From positions 1-40,999 of IMG/VR virus record IMGVR_UViG_3300042731_011251: a stretch of DNA of 40,999 bases, one strand, 5' to 3'. Position 1 is the stretch's first letter; the number at the start of each line of letters is the position of its first letter. Below the pieces are notes generated by a model, which did no database searches, was not told where the DNA came from, and saw nothing but the letters and a program-made list of their open reading frames with translations. The DNA comes from a virus. Of this stretch, positions 19,942-28,029 are shown piece by piece. The translations under genes and the position numbers were made by a program.

Positions 19942-22656
19942 TCACCGTCCGCCGAAGGCGGACTGCGCCCGCTGCGACGCCTCCACCCTCCGCTCCAACT
20001 CCCGCCGCTCCATATCGATAATCTCCGCACACACATTCCCCAACCGTTCATCATCCACCCCGTACCGCGCCCGCAGCGCATTCACCCGCACCTCGTCCCA
20101 CACCACCGCGTACCGGCCATTCGCCCCGCTCCGCCCCGTTTGCAACTGCAACTGACTGCGCGCCAGCGTCCCCGCCTTCTTCGGCGTCACCCGCCGGTTA
20201 CTGTCAGAAACCTCGTCCTCCTCCAGATTCTCAAAATCCATAATCTGATTCATCCGCTTCGCAATCGACTTGAGACTCAAATCCGTCGCGTCCATATCGT
20301 GCTGCGCGCAGATCGCCTCCAGGCACCGCGCCGTCAACGTCATCCCCCGCTCCGCGATCAACTGCTTGTTGTAATCCCGCATAAACCCGCGCAGATCGTC
20401 CCGCAGATCCGCATCGTCCACGATACTCACCAAACTCAACATCACCTGGTTCAACCGCGGCTCCACCGTCTTATCCAACTGATCGTAATCCAACTCCCGT
20501 TCCGGCTGCCAGTGCTCCAGACGATACCGCAACAACATCCCCTGTAACGTCGGGACCTCCTCCCGCCAGAAATCACGCGGAAGCTCGATCGGAATGTCCG
20601 TCCGCACCGTCGGGCCGCCCATCTCCTTCGTCAGACATCGTGACTCGACCGCCCAGTCCTCGAACCGCTTCCGCCCCGCCAGGATCTTCGGCCCGTAAAC
20701 GATAAACACCTCCGGGTCGAAGTTGTTCTCCTTCGCCCCCGCCCGCAGCACGATCCCCTGCGCCCGCTGGTACCCCGTGTTCAAAATCTTCACGATGTCC
20801 GCTGCCTCGTCGCTCTTGCCGAAGTCCGCCTCATCCAGCACCAACGTCCCCCGGTACCGGTCCAGCAGACGGAACACCGGCGAGACCGTGGCCGCCCCAC
20901 TAACCAAAATCGGGCGGTAACACAACGAACCCACCACCTGGAGGAACCGGCTCTTCCCCGTCCCCGCGTCCCCGATCATCCGCAAGTACGGCAGCGTGTT
21001 GAACGCATCGTACATCCACGTAAACAACACATAATACGCCGCCAGCGTCTCGTAGAACACATCCACGTCCACATACTTTTTGATCGTCGACTGGATCAGC
21101 CGCACCAACTCCCGCGTCGACAGCAGATCCCCCGGCCCGGGCGCAAACCGCACCACACCCTCCATCAGAATCTGGCTCTCCGGCGGCACCGGCACGAACC
21201 CGATCCCGTCCACCTCCAACCCCTTCACCGTCCGCACCTCACCCTCCGGCGTACGCACCGCCAGCGCCGTCTCGCCCCCACTCTGATTCACCGCCCCGGC
21301 GCTCCCCTTCGGCGGCACGTACACCAACTCCACCAAATTCTCCCCGATCATCCCCCCCACCGTCTGCACCGTGATCAGCGGACCGTCCTCCTCTCCCCCC
21401 GCACCCCCCTCTCCCTCCTCTGGCTGCGCAGCCTTCAGTAGCCGGTCGAACTCTCGTACCCCGATCCCCGCCGCCTTCGCCAACCGCGTCCGCATCTCCG
21501 CCCGCTCGAAATCATCCAGACGACGCACCATCTTCATCAACGTCTTCAACCCGTCCACGCGCCGCGAATTCACCAGATCCCCCACCGAGGACGCAAACAC
21601 CTCGATGAACGTGGGCGCGCGCCCCAACAACGCCGTAGCAGCAGCGGACGTCGCGACCTTCGGATCGTTCCGTAACCAGTCGTTCACGTCGTGATCCGGC
21701 CATCGCACCACGTGAATCGTCGGCCCCAGCGACTCCGCCAGCGCCCTCGCCCCCATCGCGCCCGCGTCGTCGCTATCCAGGCCCACGAATACCCGGTTGC
21801 TCGTGCCCAACGCCTTCAGCAACGTGCGCCCCGGCTCCGTGTCCCCCGCCTTCACCCCGGCCAGCGCCACCGCCGGGATCCCCCACTGCCCCAGGGTCAC
21901 ACAGTCCGCCTGCCCCTCCACCACCACCACATCACCCCGGCCCGGAATCGCCACGTGATTCCACATCGGCAGACGCTCCCCCACCAAATCGCGCGGAGGA
22001 TTCCAGTGCCGCTTCGCACCCACTCCCCGCGCGCTCACGTACCGCACCCGCCCAAAAATCACGTGCGGATACACCAACATCCCCGCAGGCATCCCCAACA
22101 GCGCCCTCGCCACCTTATCCCCGCCTCCCCCCACGCCAGTGGGGGGACCGAGGGGGGTAATCCCGTGCATCGAAAACGCCGCGCGCAACGCCTCCTGATC
22201 CCCATCCCAATACCCCAGCCCCGCATCACGGATAGTCCCATCCTCCCAACCCCGCGCGTGACAGTAGTCCAGCGCCGCCTCGCACCTCCGCAGCGCCAGC
22301 ACATAATGCCGCGCCGCCACCGTAAACGCATCGATCCGCGCTTGCGCCGCCAACCGCGTCGCCGCCCCCTCTTTCGACCACGACGGCGGCTCCATCCCCG
22401 CCAACTCCGCGAGATGCCCCACCGCCGCCTTGAAATCCATCCCCCGGTGATCCTGCAGCCACTGAATCACATCGCCCCACTCCCCGCGACTATTCCAGTG
22501 ATACGTCCCCTTCTGCACATCGATCACCAGCGAGTCGTGCTGCAACCCTCGAATAAACTGTCCCCGCCGGTGACCCAGATCCTCATCCTCACCCACCACA
22601 TCCTCAATCCGCACCGCCTCCTTCAGATCGTTGATATACCCCTCGAAGTTGTCCAC
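19942..22656 (-). CDS. Primase-helicase (Toprim plus P-loop ATPase)
   Basis: 904 residues from a GTG behind TTAGGAGTGTGGC. Residues 1-95 align in pattern with a CHC2 primase zinc domain (WGDVIQWLQDHRGMDF), but the usual Cys/His zinc ligands are absent. Toprim: VVVVEGQADCV (about 243-253) and VGLDSDDAGA (about 289-298). Helicase/AAA-like part: Walker A GDAGTGKS (about 559-566), Walker B LVLDEAD (about 602-608). It probably unwinds the phage origin and may prime. One family A repeat is read in frame at about 166-176 (TPLGPPTGVGGGG). The C-terminal end (RRELERRVEASQRAQSAFGG) is charged and helical. Confidence 0.85.
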   Translation of the reverse strand: MDNFEGYINDLKEAVRIEDVVGEDEDLGHRRGQFIRGLQHDSLVIDVQKGTYHWNSRGEWGDVIQWLQDHRGMDFKAAVGHLAELAGMEPPSWSKEGAATRLAAQARIDAFTVAARHYVLALRRCEAALDYCHARGWEDGTIRDAGLGYWDGDQEALRAAFSMHGITPLGPPTGVGGGGDKVARALLGMPAGMLVYPHVIFGRVRYVSARGVGAKRHWNPPRDLVGERLPMWNHVAIPGRGDVVVVEGQADCVTLGQWGIPAVALAGVKAGDTEPGRTLLKALGTSNRVFVGLDSDDAGAMGARALAESLGPTIHVVRWPDHDVNDWLRNDPKVATSAAATALLGRAPTFIEVFASSVGDLVNSRRVDGLKTLMKMVRRLDDFERAEMRTRLAKAAGIGVREFDRLLKAAQPEEGEGGAGGEEDGPLITVQTVGGMIGENLVELVYVPPKGSAGAVNQSGGETALAVRTPEGEVRTVKGLEVDGIGFVPVPPESQILMEGVVRFAPGPGDLLSTRELVRLIQSTIKKYVDVDVFYETLAAYYVLFTWMYDAFNTLPYLRMIGDAGTGKSRFLQVVGSLCYRPILVSGAATVSPVFRLLDRYRGTLVLDEADFGKSDEAADIVKILNTGYQRAQGIVLRAGAKENNFDPEVFIVYGPKILAGRKRFEDWAVESRCLTKEMGGPTVRTDIPIELPRDFWREEVPTLQGMLLRYRLEHWQPERELDYDQLDKTVEPRLNQVMLSLVSIVDDADLRDDLRGFMRDYNKQLIAERGMTLTARCLEAICAQHDMDATDLSLKSIAKRMNQIMDFENLEEDEVSDSNRRVTPKKAGTLARSQLQLQTGRSGANGRYAVVWDEVRVNALRARYGVDDERLGNVCAEIIDMERRELERRVEASQRAQSAFGGR
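22125..22159. repeat. Family A repeat inside the primase-helicase gene
   Basis: CCCCCCACGCCAGTGGGGGG plus ACCGAGGGGGGT, in frame. Confidence 0.85.
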
Positions 22657-22781
22657 GCCACACTCCTAACCCGTTTCTCTCAACTGGTAAGCAAAATTCC
22701 TGCAATGACTGCAAGGGCCAAAAAATCGCCAAAACCAATGACGTAGGGGGTCCTCACCACGTCGCAATTTCCGCCAAAAAC

Positions 22782-22812
22782 GACTTGTGATAATGAATGA
22801 TTATTTCAAGTC
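22782..22812. other. Recombinase-site-like inverted repeat (site A)
   Basis: GACTTGTGATAA, 7 bp (TGAATGA), TTATTTCAAGTC. The arms match the two sites at 26953-27019. It covers the stop codon of recombinase 1. The layout resembles a tyrosine-recombinase core site. Confidence 0.65.
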
Positions 22813-23839
22813 ACGCCTGCCCCGTCCCCACCCGCCCATCGTTTTCCAGGGCCACGCCCCCGCGGGCGCTACACACACCCAATACCGGAAGTTTCGCGGT
22901 TCCTTCGCTGCTGTTTTCAACTCGTTCCACTGCCGCCCACAACGCCTGCCACTGCGTGTTTCCGACTGCGCCAAGCTGGTCGATGTAGATGCGCGTGGTA
23001 TCCAGGCTGTTGTGCCCCAGGGCATATCTGACATCCCCGAGGTTAGCGCCAGACTCATAGGCGATGCTGGCGTAGGTGTGACGCAGCATGTGGAACGTGA
23101 CTCGCTGGGCGATGCCTGCGGCTTCCGCATAGGAGGAGACCATCTCGACGAGGTACTGGGACGACAGTGTTTGGCGCGGAAAGCGCACCGAGGTAAATAC
23201 CGGATCCTTGTCCACCGGATCGAGTTTACCGCTCGCGCGCTGATAACTGACAATAGCAGCCCAGACAGGCGCCGGAAGTTCATCCGTGCGCTCCTTCGCC
23301 CGCTTGCCGCGCCAGTGGTAACGCCGCCCACCCTGGATGTCACGCCAGCGCAGGTTGCGGATCTCGCTGTTGCGTCGACCGGTGAGGAAGGCCATGAGGA
23401 TAATGGCGTAATCGCGCGCGCCGGTCTCGGTAGTGCGATCTGGCTGGGCCAGCAAGGCACGCATCTCGTCGACGGTGAGGGATCGCACGGTGCCGTACTT
23501 CTGCACGGCGTCACGCTTGACGCGAGTGGTGGGGTTGTAGGTCGTCAGACCCTGCTCCCGACCATCCACGACGACGGTGTGGATGTGGATGCAGTACCGA
23601 TAGAACGAGGAGACTGCCGCCAGGTACGTATTGACGGTGTTGGCGCTCAGGTCGCTATCGTGTAGATCATCGACCCAGGCGCGCACATCCGCACCACCGA
23701 CGTCCGCCAGCGGCTTGTCGACGAAGGCTTTGAAGCGTTTCATCGCGCGCTCGTAGCTGCGTGCCGTGTGTACGCTGCGATGCTGTGCCTCCGCAATCCA
23801 GGCAGTTTCCGCCTCTTGCCACTCACTTCGTTCTGGCAT
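22811..23839 (-). CDS. Tyrosine recombinase 1 (integrase)
   Basis: 342 residues from MPERSEW, behind GGAGAGGAGCGAAAG. N-terminal SAM-like core-binding domain (HTARSYERAMKRFKAFVDKP). The catalytic domain has the first Arg in TGRRNSEIRNL (about 153-162), HMLRHTYAS (about 248-256), and LGHNSLDTTRIYI with the His and the nucleophilic Tyr (about 271-283). Full length. It likely catalyses integration or excision, or resolution at site A, which overlaps its 3' end. It shares only family-level similarity with recombinase 2. Confidence 0.9.
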   Translation of the reverse strand: MPERSEWQEAETAWIAEAQHRSVHTARSYERAMKRFKAFVDKPLADVGGADVRAWVDDLHDSDLSANTVNTYLAAVSSFYRYCIHIHTVVVDGREQGLTTYNPTTRVKRDAVQKYGTVRSLTVDEMRALLAQPDRTTETGARDYAIILMAFLTGRRNSEIRNLRWRDIQGGRRYHWRGKRAKERTDELPAPVWAAIVSYQRASGKLDPVDKDPVFTSVRFPRQTLSSQYLVEMVSSYAEAAGIAQRVTFHMLRHTYASIAYESGANLGDVRYALGHNSLDTTRIYIDQLGAVGNTQWQALWAAVERVENSSEGTAKLPVLGVCSARGGVALENDGRVGTGQA

Positions 23840-24056
23840 CTTTCGCTCCTCTCCCGATCTCACGCAGGACGCGGGCGGCGTCCTGCACCTCGCTCAACTC
23901 CAACCCGGCGATGGATAGGTAGTGCAGGGCCATCGGGTTACGGCTTCCGACGGCGTTGACCGCCGCCTTCAGCGCATCCCGCATCCCGCAGGTCGCCCGT
24001 TCGACACGGGTCAAACTCTGGTTGTACTTCGTCGCACCGACCTTGGCCTTGGTCAT
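23823..24056 (-). CDS. Small helical protein
   Basis: 77 residues. Starts with a basic N-terminus (MTKAKVGATKYNQSLTRVERA), then two helices (MRDALKAAVNAVG; LELSEVQDAARVLREIGR). Its end overlaps the start of recombinase 1 by 17 bases, and its start overlaps the upstream stop by four. It could be an excisionase-like or recombination accessory factor by position, but no motif shows this. Confidence 0.6.
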   Translation of the reverse strand: MTKAKVGATKYNQSLTRVERATCGMRDALKAAVNAVGSRNPMALHYLSIAGLELSEVQDAARVLREIGRGAKDARTK

Positions 24057-24388
24057 TCGACCCGCTCCCGCGCGTCGTAGGCCAGGGCCTCCGCGTCCGC
24101 ATCGCGCTCACGCATATAGCGGGCGATGCTCCCGACGACCATCGGGATTCCACTGGCCAGGAAGGCCACGATCAGCGTCAGCACGGCCTTGAAGCCGATG
24201 ATGGGCCACGAGGCCAACACGGTGACGGCGACGCCGATGACGACGAGGAACGCCGTGTAGCCGTGGTGCCCGAGCGGACGCCGTTCCAGCCATTCCACAA
24301 ACGCATTGAATCCGATCCCGAACATCATCAAACCCAGCGCCAGTGCGATTAAACGATCAACGTCCAACGTCAAAGTCAATTCCATCAT
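24053..24388 (-). CDS. Membrane protein, about three to four helices
   Basis: 111 residues from MMELTLTLDVDRL. Hydrophobic segments at about 13-30, 43-60 and 62-85 (GYTAFLVVIGVAVTVLASWP; FKAVLTLIVAFLASGIPMVV). The end is charged and faces the cytoplasm (RYMRERDADAEALA). Superinfection exclusion is a possible role for such a gene in the immunity region, but there is no direct evidence. Confidence 0.6.
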   Translation of the reverse strand: MMELTLTLDVDRLIALALGLMMFGIGFNAFVEWLERRPLGHHGYTAFLVVIGVAVTVLASWPIIGFKAVLTLIVAFLASGIPMVVGSIARYMRERDADAEALAYDARERVE

Positions 24389-24445
24389 CTTGCCCCCGTT
24401 TACGTCCCGTTTGCGTCCCGTTCTCGTACCTGCGACCACGGCCTT

Positions 24446-24796
24446 CTATAATGAAGGCGAATGACCAAACACAGCCCGATGGGCCTCGCCCGCATAGAGC
24501 CGCACGCGACGCTCGACCACCGCGTGCCCGCGCGACATCATCACGCGCTCCGCCGCCTGGCGCGCCAGGTCGACGCGCGTCGCGGCATCCTTGGGCCACC
24601 GCTTTTCCTGCAAACGCGCCCGGTAGAGACCGATGACAGCATCACGGAGCACGGGCAGCGGAATGGCCTCCATTACCAGGAAGAAGCCGCACGCGCTGCA
24701 CGCCGAAATCCAACAACGCCTCGCCTCGCAGTAGTAGACACGGGCGTCTGCTTCCGACCGCTCCTCGACTGCCCGGGCGCACGTCGCGCACAACAT
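24446..24796 (-). CDS. Putative zinc-ribbon protein
   Basis: 116 residues. Cysteine pairs CATC (3-6), C at about 23 and 28 (YCEARRC), and CSAC (about 33-36) suggest one or two bound zinc ions. A membrane-like stretch follows (GFFLVMEAIPLPVL), then a basic helical tail. Lies right after the strong leftward early promoter gene. No family recognised. Confidence 0.6.
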   Translation of the reverse strand: MLCATCARAVEERSEADARVYYCEARRCWISACSACGFFLVMEAIPLPVLRDAVIGLYRARLQEKRWPKDAATRVDLARQAAERVMMSRGHAVVERRVRLYAGEAHRAVFGHSPSL

Positions 24797-24799
24797 CGC

Positions 24800-25012
24800 C
24801 TATCCCTCTTCGCCAATGGTGACGGGTTCCTGCGGGACGACGTTCACCCGCAAGCCGCCGTACTGCTGGCGCAACTCACGCCACTGGTTGACGATGACGC
24901 GCAGGGCCGCCGATGTGCTCAGCCCCATCGACCGCGCGTACCGGTCAACGATGTCCCACTGCGTATCGTACATACTCACGTTCTTTGCTTCGACCTTCAT
25001 CTGTTTTTCCAT
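24800..25012 (-). CDS. Small DNA-binding-like early protein
   Basis: 70 residues behind a clear site (GGGGGAGATATGG). Strand MKVEAKNVSMYDTQWDIV, then helices DRYARSMGLSTSAALRVIV and NQWRELRQQY fit a ribbon-helix-helix-like repressor. First gene after the leftward promoter and operators, the place of a Cro-like regulator. Function inferred from position and pattern. Confidence 0.6.
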   Translation of the reverse strand: MEKQMKVEAKNVSMYDTQWDIVDRYARSMGLSTSAALRVIVNQWRELRQQYGGLRVNVVPQEPVTIGEEG

Positions 25013-25158
25013 ATCTCCCCCTTCACTAAAATGAAGCCACCGGCCCGCCGCCTACCGCATCTCTTGTGTTTCCGTTAGGCTCGTACGCACTCGGACCTCC
25101 CAGGCAGTGGGTTAGCCCTTTTCTGGCGGATTGACAGCGCACGGGCCAGTGACTTATC

Positions 25159-25192
25159 TACCGATAGGTTACTTGTTGCTACCTATAGGTAA
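25159..25192. promoter_or_regulatory. Paired operators of the immunity switch
   Basis: TACCGATAGGTTA (25159-25171) and TACCTATAGGTAA (25180-25192) are near-identical palindromes with centres 21 bp apart, two helical turns. They lie at the start point of the leftward promoter, where a repressor would block it. Confidence 0.75.
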
Positions 25193-25221
25193 TTATAGCA
25201 TAAAATAGCATAATTTGTCAA
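25192..25221 (-). promoter_or_regulatory. Strong leftward early promoter
   Basis: Minus strand: consensus TTGACA (25221-25216), 18 bases, consensus TATAAT (25197-25192). It drives the minus-strand early genes. Confidence 0.85.
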
Positions 25222-25274
25222 GAGGGAAATTTACCCTACCCACTGGTAGTGCCTATTGGAGTAAAATTTTGACT

Positions 25275-25652
25275 ATGGGTAACATTGTAGAGTTCGTAAA
25301 ATGGTTACGAGACGAAATGGATAAGCGAGGGATTCGATCTGCTGATATCGCGGAAGTCGAAGGTATTACATCTGCAACAATAAGTCGCATTCTCAGTATG
25401 GAGCGAAGAGCTGGTCCAGAATCTTGCGTGGCAATCGCACACGCTTTGCAGCTTCCTGCGGAAGTTGTCTTTAGAAAAGCTGGATTGCTCCCCAAAGAGC
25501 AGGAACCAACTCCTGGTATTCAGGAACTAAACTTCCTTTACAGCCAACTTTCAGAAGACGATCGAGAGAACGTCCTGATTCAAATACGCGCTTTGGTCCG
25601 CGAAAAAGCACCCCCCTATGGGCAAAATAAAATACTACCTTCAAACGCTTGA
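25275..25652 (+). CDS. XRE-type repressor
   Basis: 125 residues from the ATG after TTTTGACT. Residues 5-60 form a helix-turn-helix of the XRE/Cro-CI type (WLRDEMDKRGIRSADIAEVE, ITSATISRILS, VAIAHALQLPAEVVFRKAG). The C-terminal part (NFLYSQLSEDDRENVLIQIRALV) is a helical dimerisation stretch. It lacks the self-cleaving domain of lambda CI, so induction must work differently. Divergent to the early genes and beside two operators. Lower GC than the rest of the phage. Confidence 0.82.
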   Translation: MGNIVEFVKWLRDEMDKRGIRSADIAEVEGITSATISRILSMERRAGPESCVAIAHALQLPAEVVFRKAGLLPKEQEPTPGIQELNFLYSQLSEDDRENVLIQIRALVREKAPPYGQNKILPSNA

Positions 25653-25767
25653 ATTCGACGCTTTGATGCTCATTCTCCAATCAGAAGAACGCGAACGGGT
25701 AAAAGAAATCATCAAAACGCAACGTCCGCCTCGTCGCTGGTGGTTTTTCTACGGAGCTATGACATAA
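25618..25767 (+). CDS. Small basic protein overlapping the repressor end
   Basis: 49 residues (MGKIKYYLQTLEFDALMLIL, then ERVKEIIKTQRPPRRWWFFY). It overlaps the repressor by 35 bases and ends just before a terminator. Ribosome-binding site is weak, so expression by coupling is likely. No family recognised. Confidence 0.5.
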   Translation: MGKIKYYLQTLEFDALMLILQSEERERVKEIIKTQRPPRRWWFFYGAMT

Positions 25768-25772
25768 AACAA

Positions 25773-25800
25773 CCCCACCGCTCGGGTGGGATACTTTTAG
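25773..25800 (+). terminator. Terminator after the repressor operon
   Basis: CCCCACC-gctc-GGGTGGG stem on the plus strand, then ATACTTTTAG. The T run is short. Confidence 0.65.
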
Positions 25801-25854
25801 GTTCCCGAATTCAGAAAAGCAAGCGATAACCGCAATATTTAACAAGGCACAAAG

Positions 25855-26571
25855 ATGACCAAACGCCGCGCCTCAACATTTTCAAAGCACGGATGTCTAT
25901 ACAGCATATTCGCTGTCATCGCCATCGTCAAATGGCTACATAATGCCCAGTTCACAGTTCCTGTTAAAGAGAAACGAATTCGCGTCAGCATTCTCGGACT
26001 TATCTTCATCGTGATCACCGGATGTTTTGTTCTCTTCTGGGGCTACATCATTGGCGACATCACGCTACGCGAGATCGGCATCCTTCCCACGTACACACCC
26101 ACGGCGACAGCAACACCCACGGTAACACCAACAGCGACCGCAACGCCAACTGCCACAGCCACTCCAACAGCGACACCCACCAAAACCTCAACGCCTACAC
26201 CGACCAGTACTCCGACACCGACTACAACCCCAACGCCAACGGCGACACCCACACCCACCATCACACCGGGGCCATCACCTACACCCACACCCACCAACAC
26301 GCCACGGCCAACGCGGACGCCAGTCCCGACGCCGATCCCAACACAGCCACCCACGCCTACACCAGAACCTAACTACATCGCTCCTGGTGTATGGCGTTGC
26401 CCGGAATCGACATCCGGCGCTGCATATGTCGGAAGTGCTAGATCAGATAAGTTTCACTCTCTTGTATGCCGTCACGTGAGCTCCATCGCGGACCACAACA
26501 GGCTTTGCTTCGGGAGTCGTGATGCTGCTGTAGCCTATGGGTATGTCCCGTGCGGAGGATGCAAACCGTAA
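25855..26571 (+). CDS. Membrane-anchored protein with Thr-Pro stalk and Ada-like cysteine domain
   Basis: 238 residues. A membrane helix at about 45-67 ([19 protein letters not shown]), a long stalk of TPT repeats (about 80-185), and a C-terminal domain of about 50 residues ([20 protein letters not shown], then [10 protein letters not shown]). That domain has the YVGS...FH...C...C..C pattern of Ada-like metal-binding or nuclease-associated modules, with probable Cys/His zinc binding. Expressed with the lysogeny genes, so a lysogenic conversion or superinfection role is plausible. Stalks of this type are common in Chloroflexota surface proteins. Confidence 0.72.
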   Translation: MTKRRASTFSKHGCLYSIFAVIAIVKWLHNAQFTVPVKEKRIRVSILGLIFIVITGCFVLFWGYIIGDITLREIGILPTYTPTATATPTVTPTATATPTATATPTATPTKTSTPTPTSTPTPTTTPTPTATPTPTITPGPSPTPTPTNTPRPTRTPVPTPIPTQPPTPTPEPNYIAPGVWRCPESTSGAAYVGSARSDKFHSLVCRHVSSIADHNRLCFGSRDAAVAYGYVPCGGCKP

Positions 26572-26779
26572 TACTCGCGACCACACCCCACAAGCCGTGA
26601 GGACCGCGCCGGGCACGCAATCCTCACGCACCAAACTAACACAAACGAAACGTACACAACCGTCCTAGCACACGTCAACAAAGGGGGAACTGTAGTCCTT
26701 CGGGTCCGCGAGAATCGGGGTTAACTGGAGGGCGAAACTTCTTGACGAAAACCGGGCCGTAAGGCCCAGAGTAAAGGGG

Positions 26780-26836
26780 GGGCGGGAAACACGGTTCACA
26801 TCCGTGAGGTCCCGAGTTCGAGTCTCGGCTCGCCCA
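26780..26836 (+). other. attP candidate: 3' half of tRNA-Val (anticodon CAC)
   Basis: Perfect anticodon arm CACGG-TTCACAT-CCGTG, variable AGGTC, T arm CCGAG-TTCGAGT-CTCGG, acceptor CTCGCCC and A73. Upstream GGGCGGG could pair with the acceptor, but only three bases separate it from the anticodon arm, so there is no D arm. This is the usual form of a phage attachment core copied from the 3' part of a host tRNA gene, 215 bases before recombinase 2. Confidence 0.78.
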
Positions 26837-26952
26837 CTCCAGTCCTAACGGCCTGGTCTCCCTGGGGACCGTATGGCCCCCAGTTACGTCGTTGGCGGTT
26901 TGAGAGTCAAACCGCAGTCCTTACAGTTCTTACCCCAGAAAATCGAATATCT

Positions 26953-27019
26953 GACTTGTGATAAATCGCCCATTTATCACTACTCCGACCCGTGATAATT
27001 GCCTCAATTATCACAAGTC
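26953..27019. other. Two recombinase-site-like inverted repeats (sites B and C)
   Basis: Site B: GACTTGTGATAA, 9 bp, TTATCACTACTC (26953-26985). Site C: GACCCGTGATAA, 9 bp, TTATCACAAGTC (26987-27019). The outer arms are a perfect 12-bp inverted repeat. Directly upstream of recombinase 2. Confidence 0.7.
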
Positions 27020-27051
27020 GATTCGTGCTGGATGAACTGGAGTCCATAAGG

Positions 27052-28029
27052 ATGAGCAAAAAACGACTATTGACCCTCTCGAACGCCGCCGTGGGCTTGC
27101 TTTTGCAAATGGAAGGCAGCGGCTACAGCGAGTACACCGTCCGCAACTACCGCCTCGTCTTCACGCGCCTGGTCGACTACCTCGGCGCAGACACGCCCAT
27201 CGCCACCATTGGAGCGGACGACATCACGCAGTTTATGGCGCACCTGGCGACATTGCGCCAGGCGCCCGCGGGCATCGCCTCACGACCCTCACGACGCTTC
27301 AGCAACAAGACCCTGCGCAACCATCACACCGCCGTGAGCGCCCTCTGGACCTGGGCCGTCGAACAGGGCTACGCGGACGATCACATCGTGCGCCGCGTCA
27401 AACCGCCCCGCCCCACCAAACCCACCATCGTCCCCTTCACCACCGACGACATCCACGCAATGCTGTCCGCGACCGCACGCAACCGCAAATACGTCCAGGT
27501 ACACTCCAAGACACTGGCCGCCAACAAACGCCCCACGGCCCTGCGCGACAAGGCCATCCTGCTCTTGCTGCTCGACACCGGCCTGCGCGCTCAGGAACTG
27601 TGCGACGTCACCACCGACAACCTGGACCTCACCAACCGCACTATCCGCGTGTGGGGCAAGGGCGCCAAGGAACGCGTCGTGCCGTTCGACGCCAAGGTCG
27701 GGCGCGCTATCTGGGAGTACCAGACCCAGGAACGCCCCAGCGTCCGCGACAAACACGTCTTCCTGAACAACAAGGGCCACCCGATGGACCCCAACATCCT
27801 CTATAAACTCATCCACCGCATCGGCGACCGTGCAGGCGTGAGCCGCGCCTACCCACACCGCTTCCGTCATACATTCGCCATAATGTACCTGCGCAACAAC
27901 GGCGACATCTTCACCCTCAAGCGCGTGCTAGGTCACGAAACCTTCGAGATGGTCAACCGTTACCTGGAGATCGCTCGGGCCGATATCGAAATCGCCCACG
28001 CCACGGCCTCACCCGTCGCCCACCTCTAA
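27052..28029 (+). CDS. Tyrosine recombinase 2 (XerD-like integrase)
   Basis: 325 residues from ATGAGCAAAAAACG; a GTG further upstream lies inside site C and is rejected. N-terminal SAM-like domain (YSEYTVRNYRLVFTRLVDYL). Catalytic residues: Arg in TGLRAQEL (about 175-182), Lys in GKGAKERVVPF, HRFRHTFAI (about 269-277), and GHETFEMVNRYL with His and the nucleophilic Tyr (about 293-304). Full length and plus strand, adjacent to the tRNA-Val attP-like core. The best candidate for the chromosomal integrase. Its 3' end overlaps the next gene on the other strand by 21 bases. Confidence 0.9.
   Translation: MSKKRLLTLSNAAVGLLLQMEGSGYSEYTVRNYRLVFTRLVDYLGADTPIATIGADDITQFMAHLATLRQAPAGIASRPSRRFSNKTLRNHHTAVSALWTWAVEQGYADDHIVRRVKPPRPTKPTIVPFTTDDIHAMLSATARNRKYVQVHSKTLAANKRPTALRDKAILLLLLDTGLRAQELCDVTTDNLDLTNRTIRVWGKGAKERVVPFDAKVGRAIWEYQTQERPSVRDKHVFLNNKGHPMDPNILYKLIHRIGDRAGVSRAYPHRFRHTFAIMYLRNNGDIFTLKRVLGHETFEMVNRYLEIARADIEIAHATASPVAHL

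Larger units (their letters stand above)
26572..27051. other. Gene-free region between the surface protein and recombinase 2
   Basis: 480 bases without a gene. Holds a CGTGAGGA/TCCTCACG hairpin (26596-26628), a GGGCC-GTAA-GGCCC hairpin near 26754, the tRNA-Val 3' half and sites B and C. It looks like the attachment and control region of the recombinase. Confidence 0.6.

Noticed and set aside
26080-26350. TPT-coding stretch as a DNA tandem array of separate function
   Set aside because: It is explained by a Thr-Pro protein stalk.
26780-26836. A functional D-armless tRNA-Val
   Set aside because: A bacterial tRNA without a D arm would be exceptional, and the 5' acceptor match is a short G-rich string. 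An attP core explains it better.
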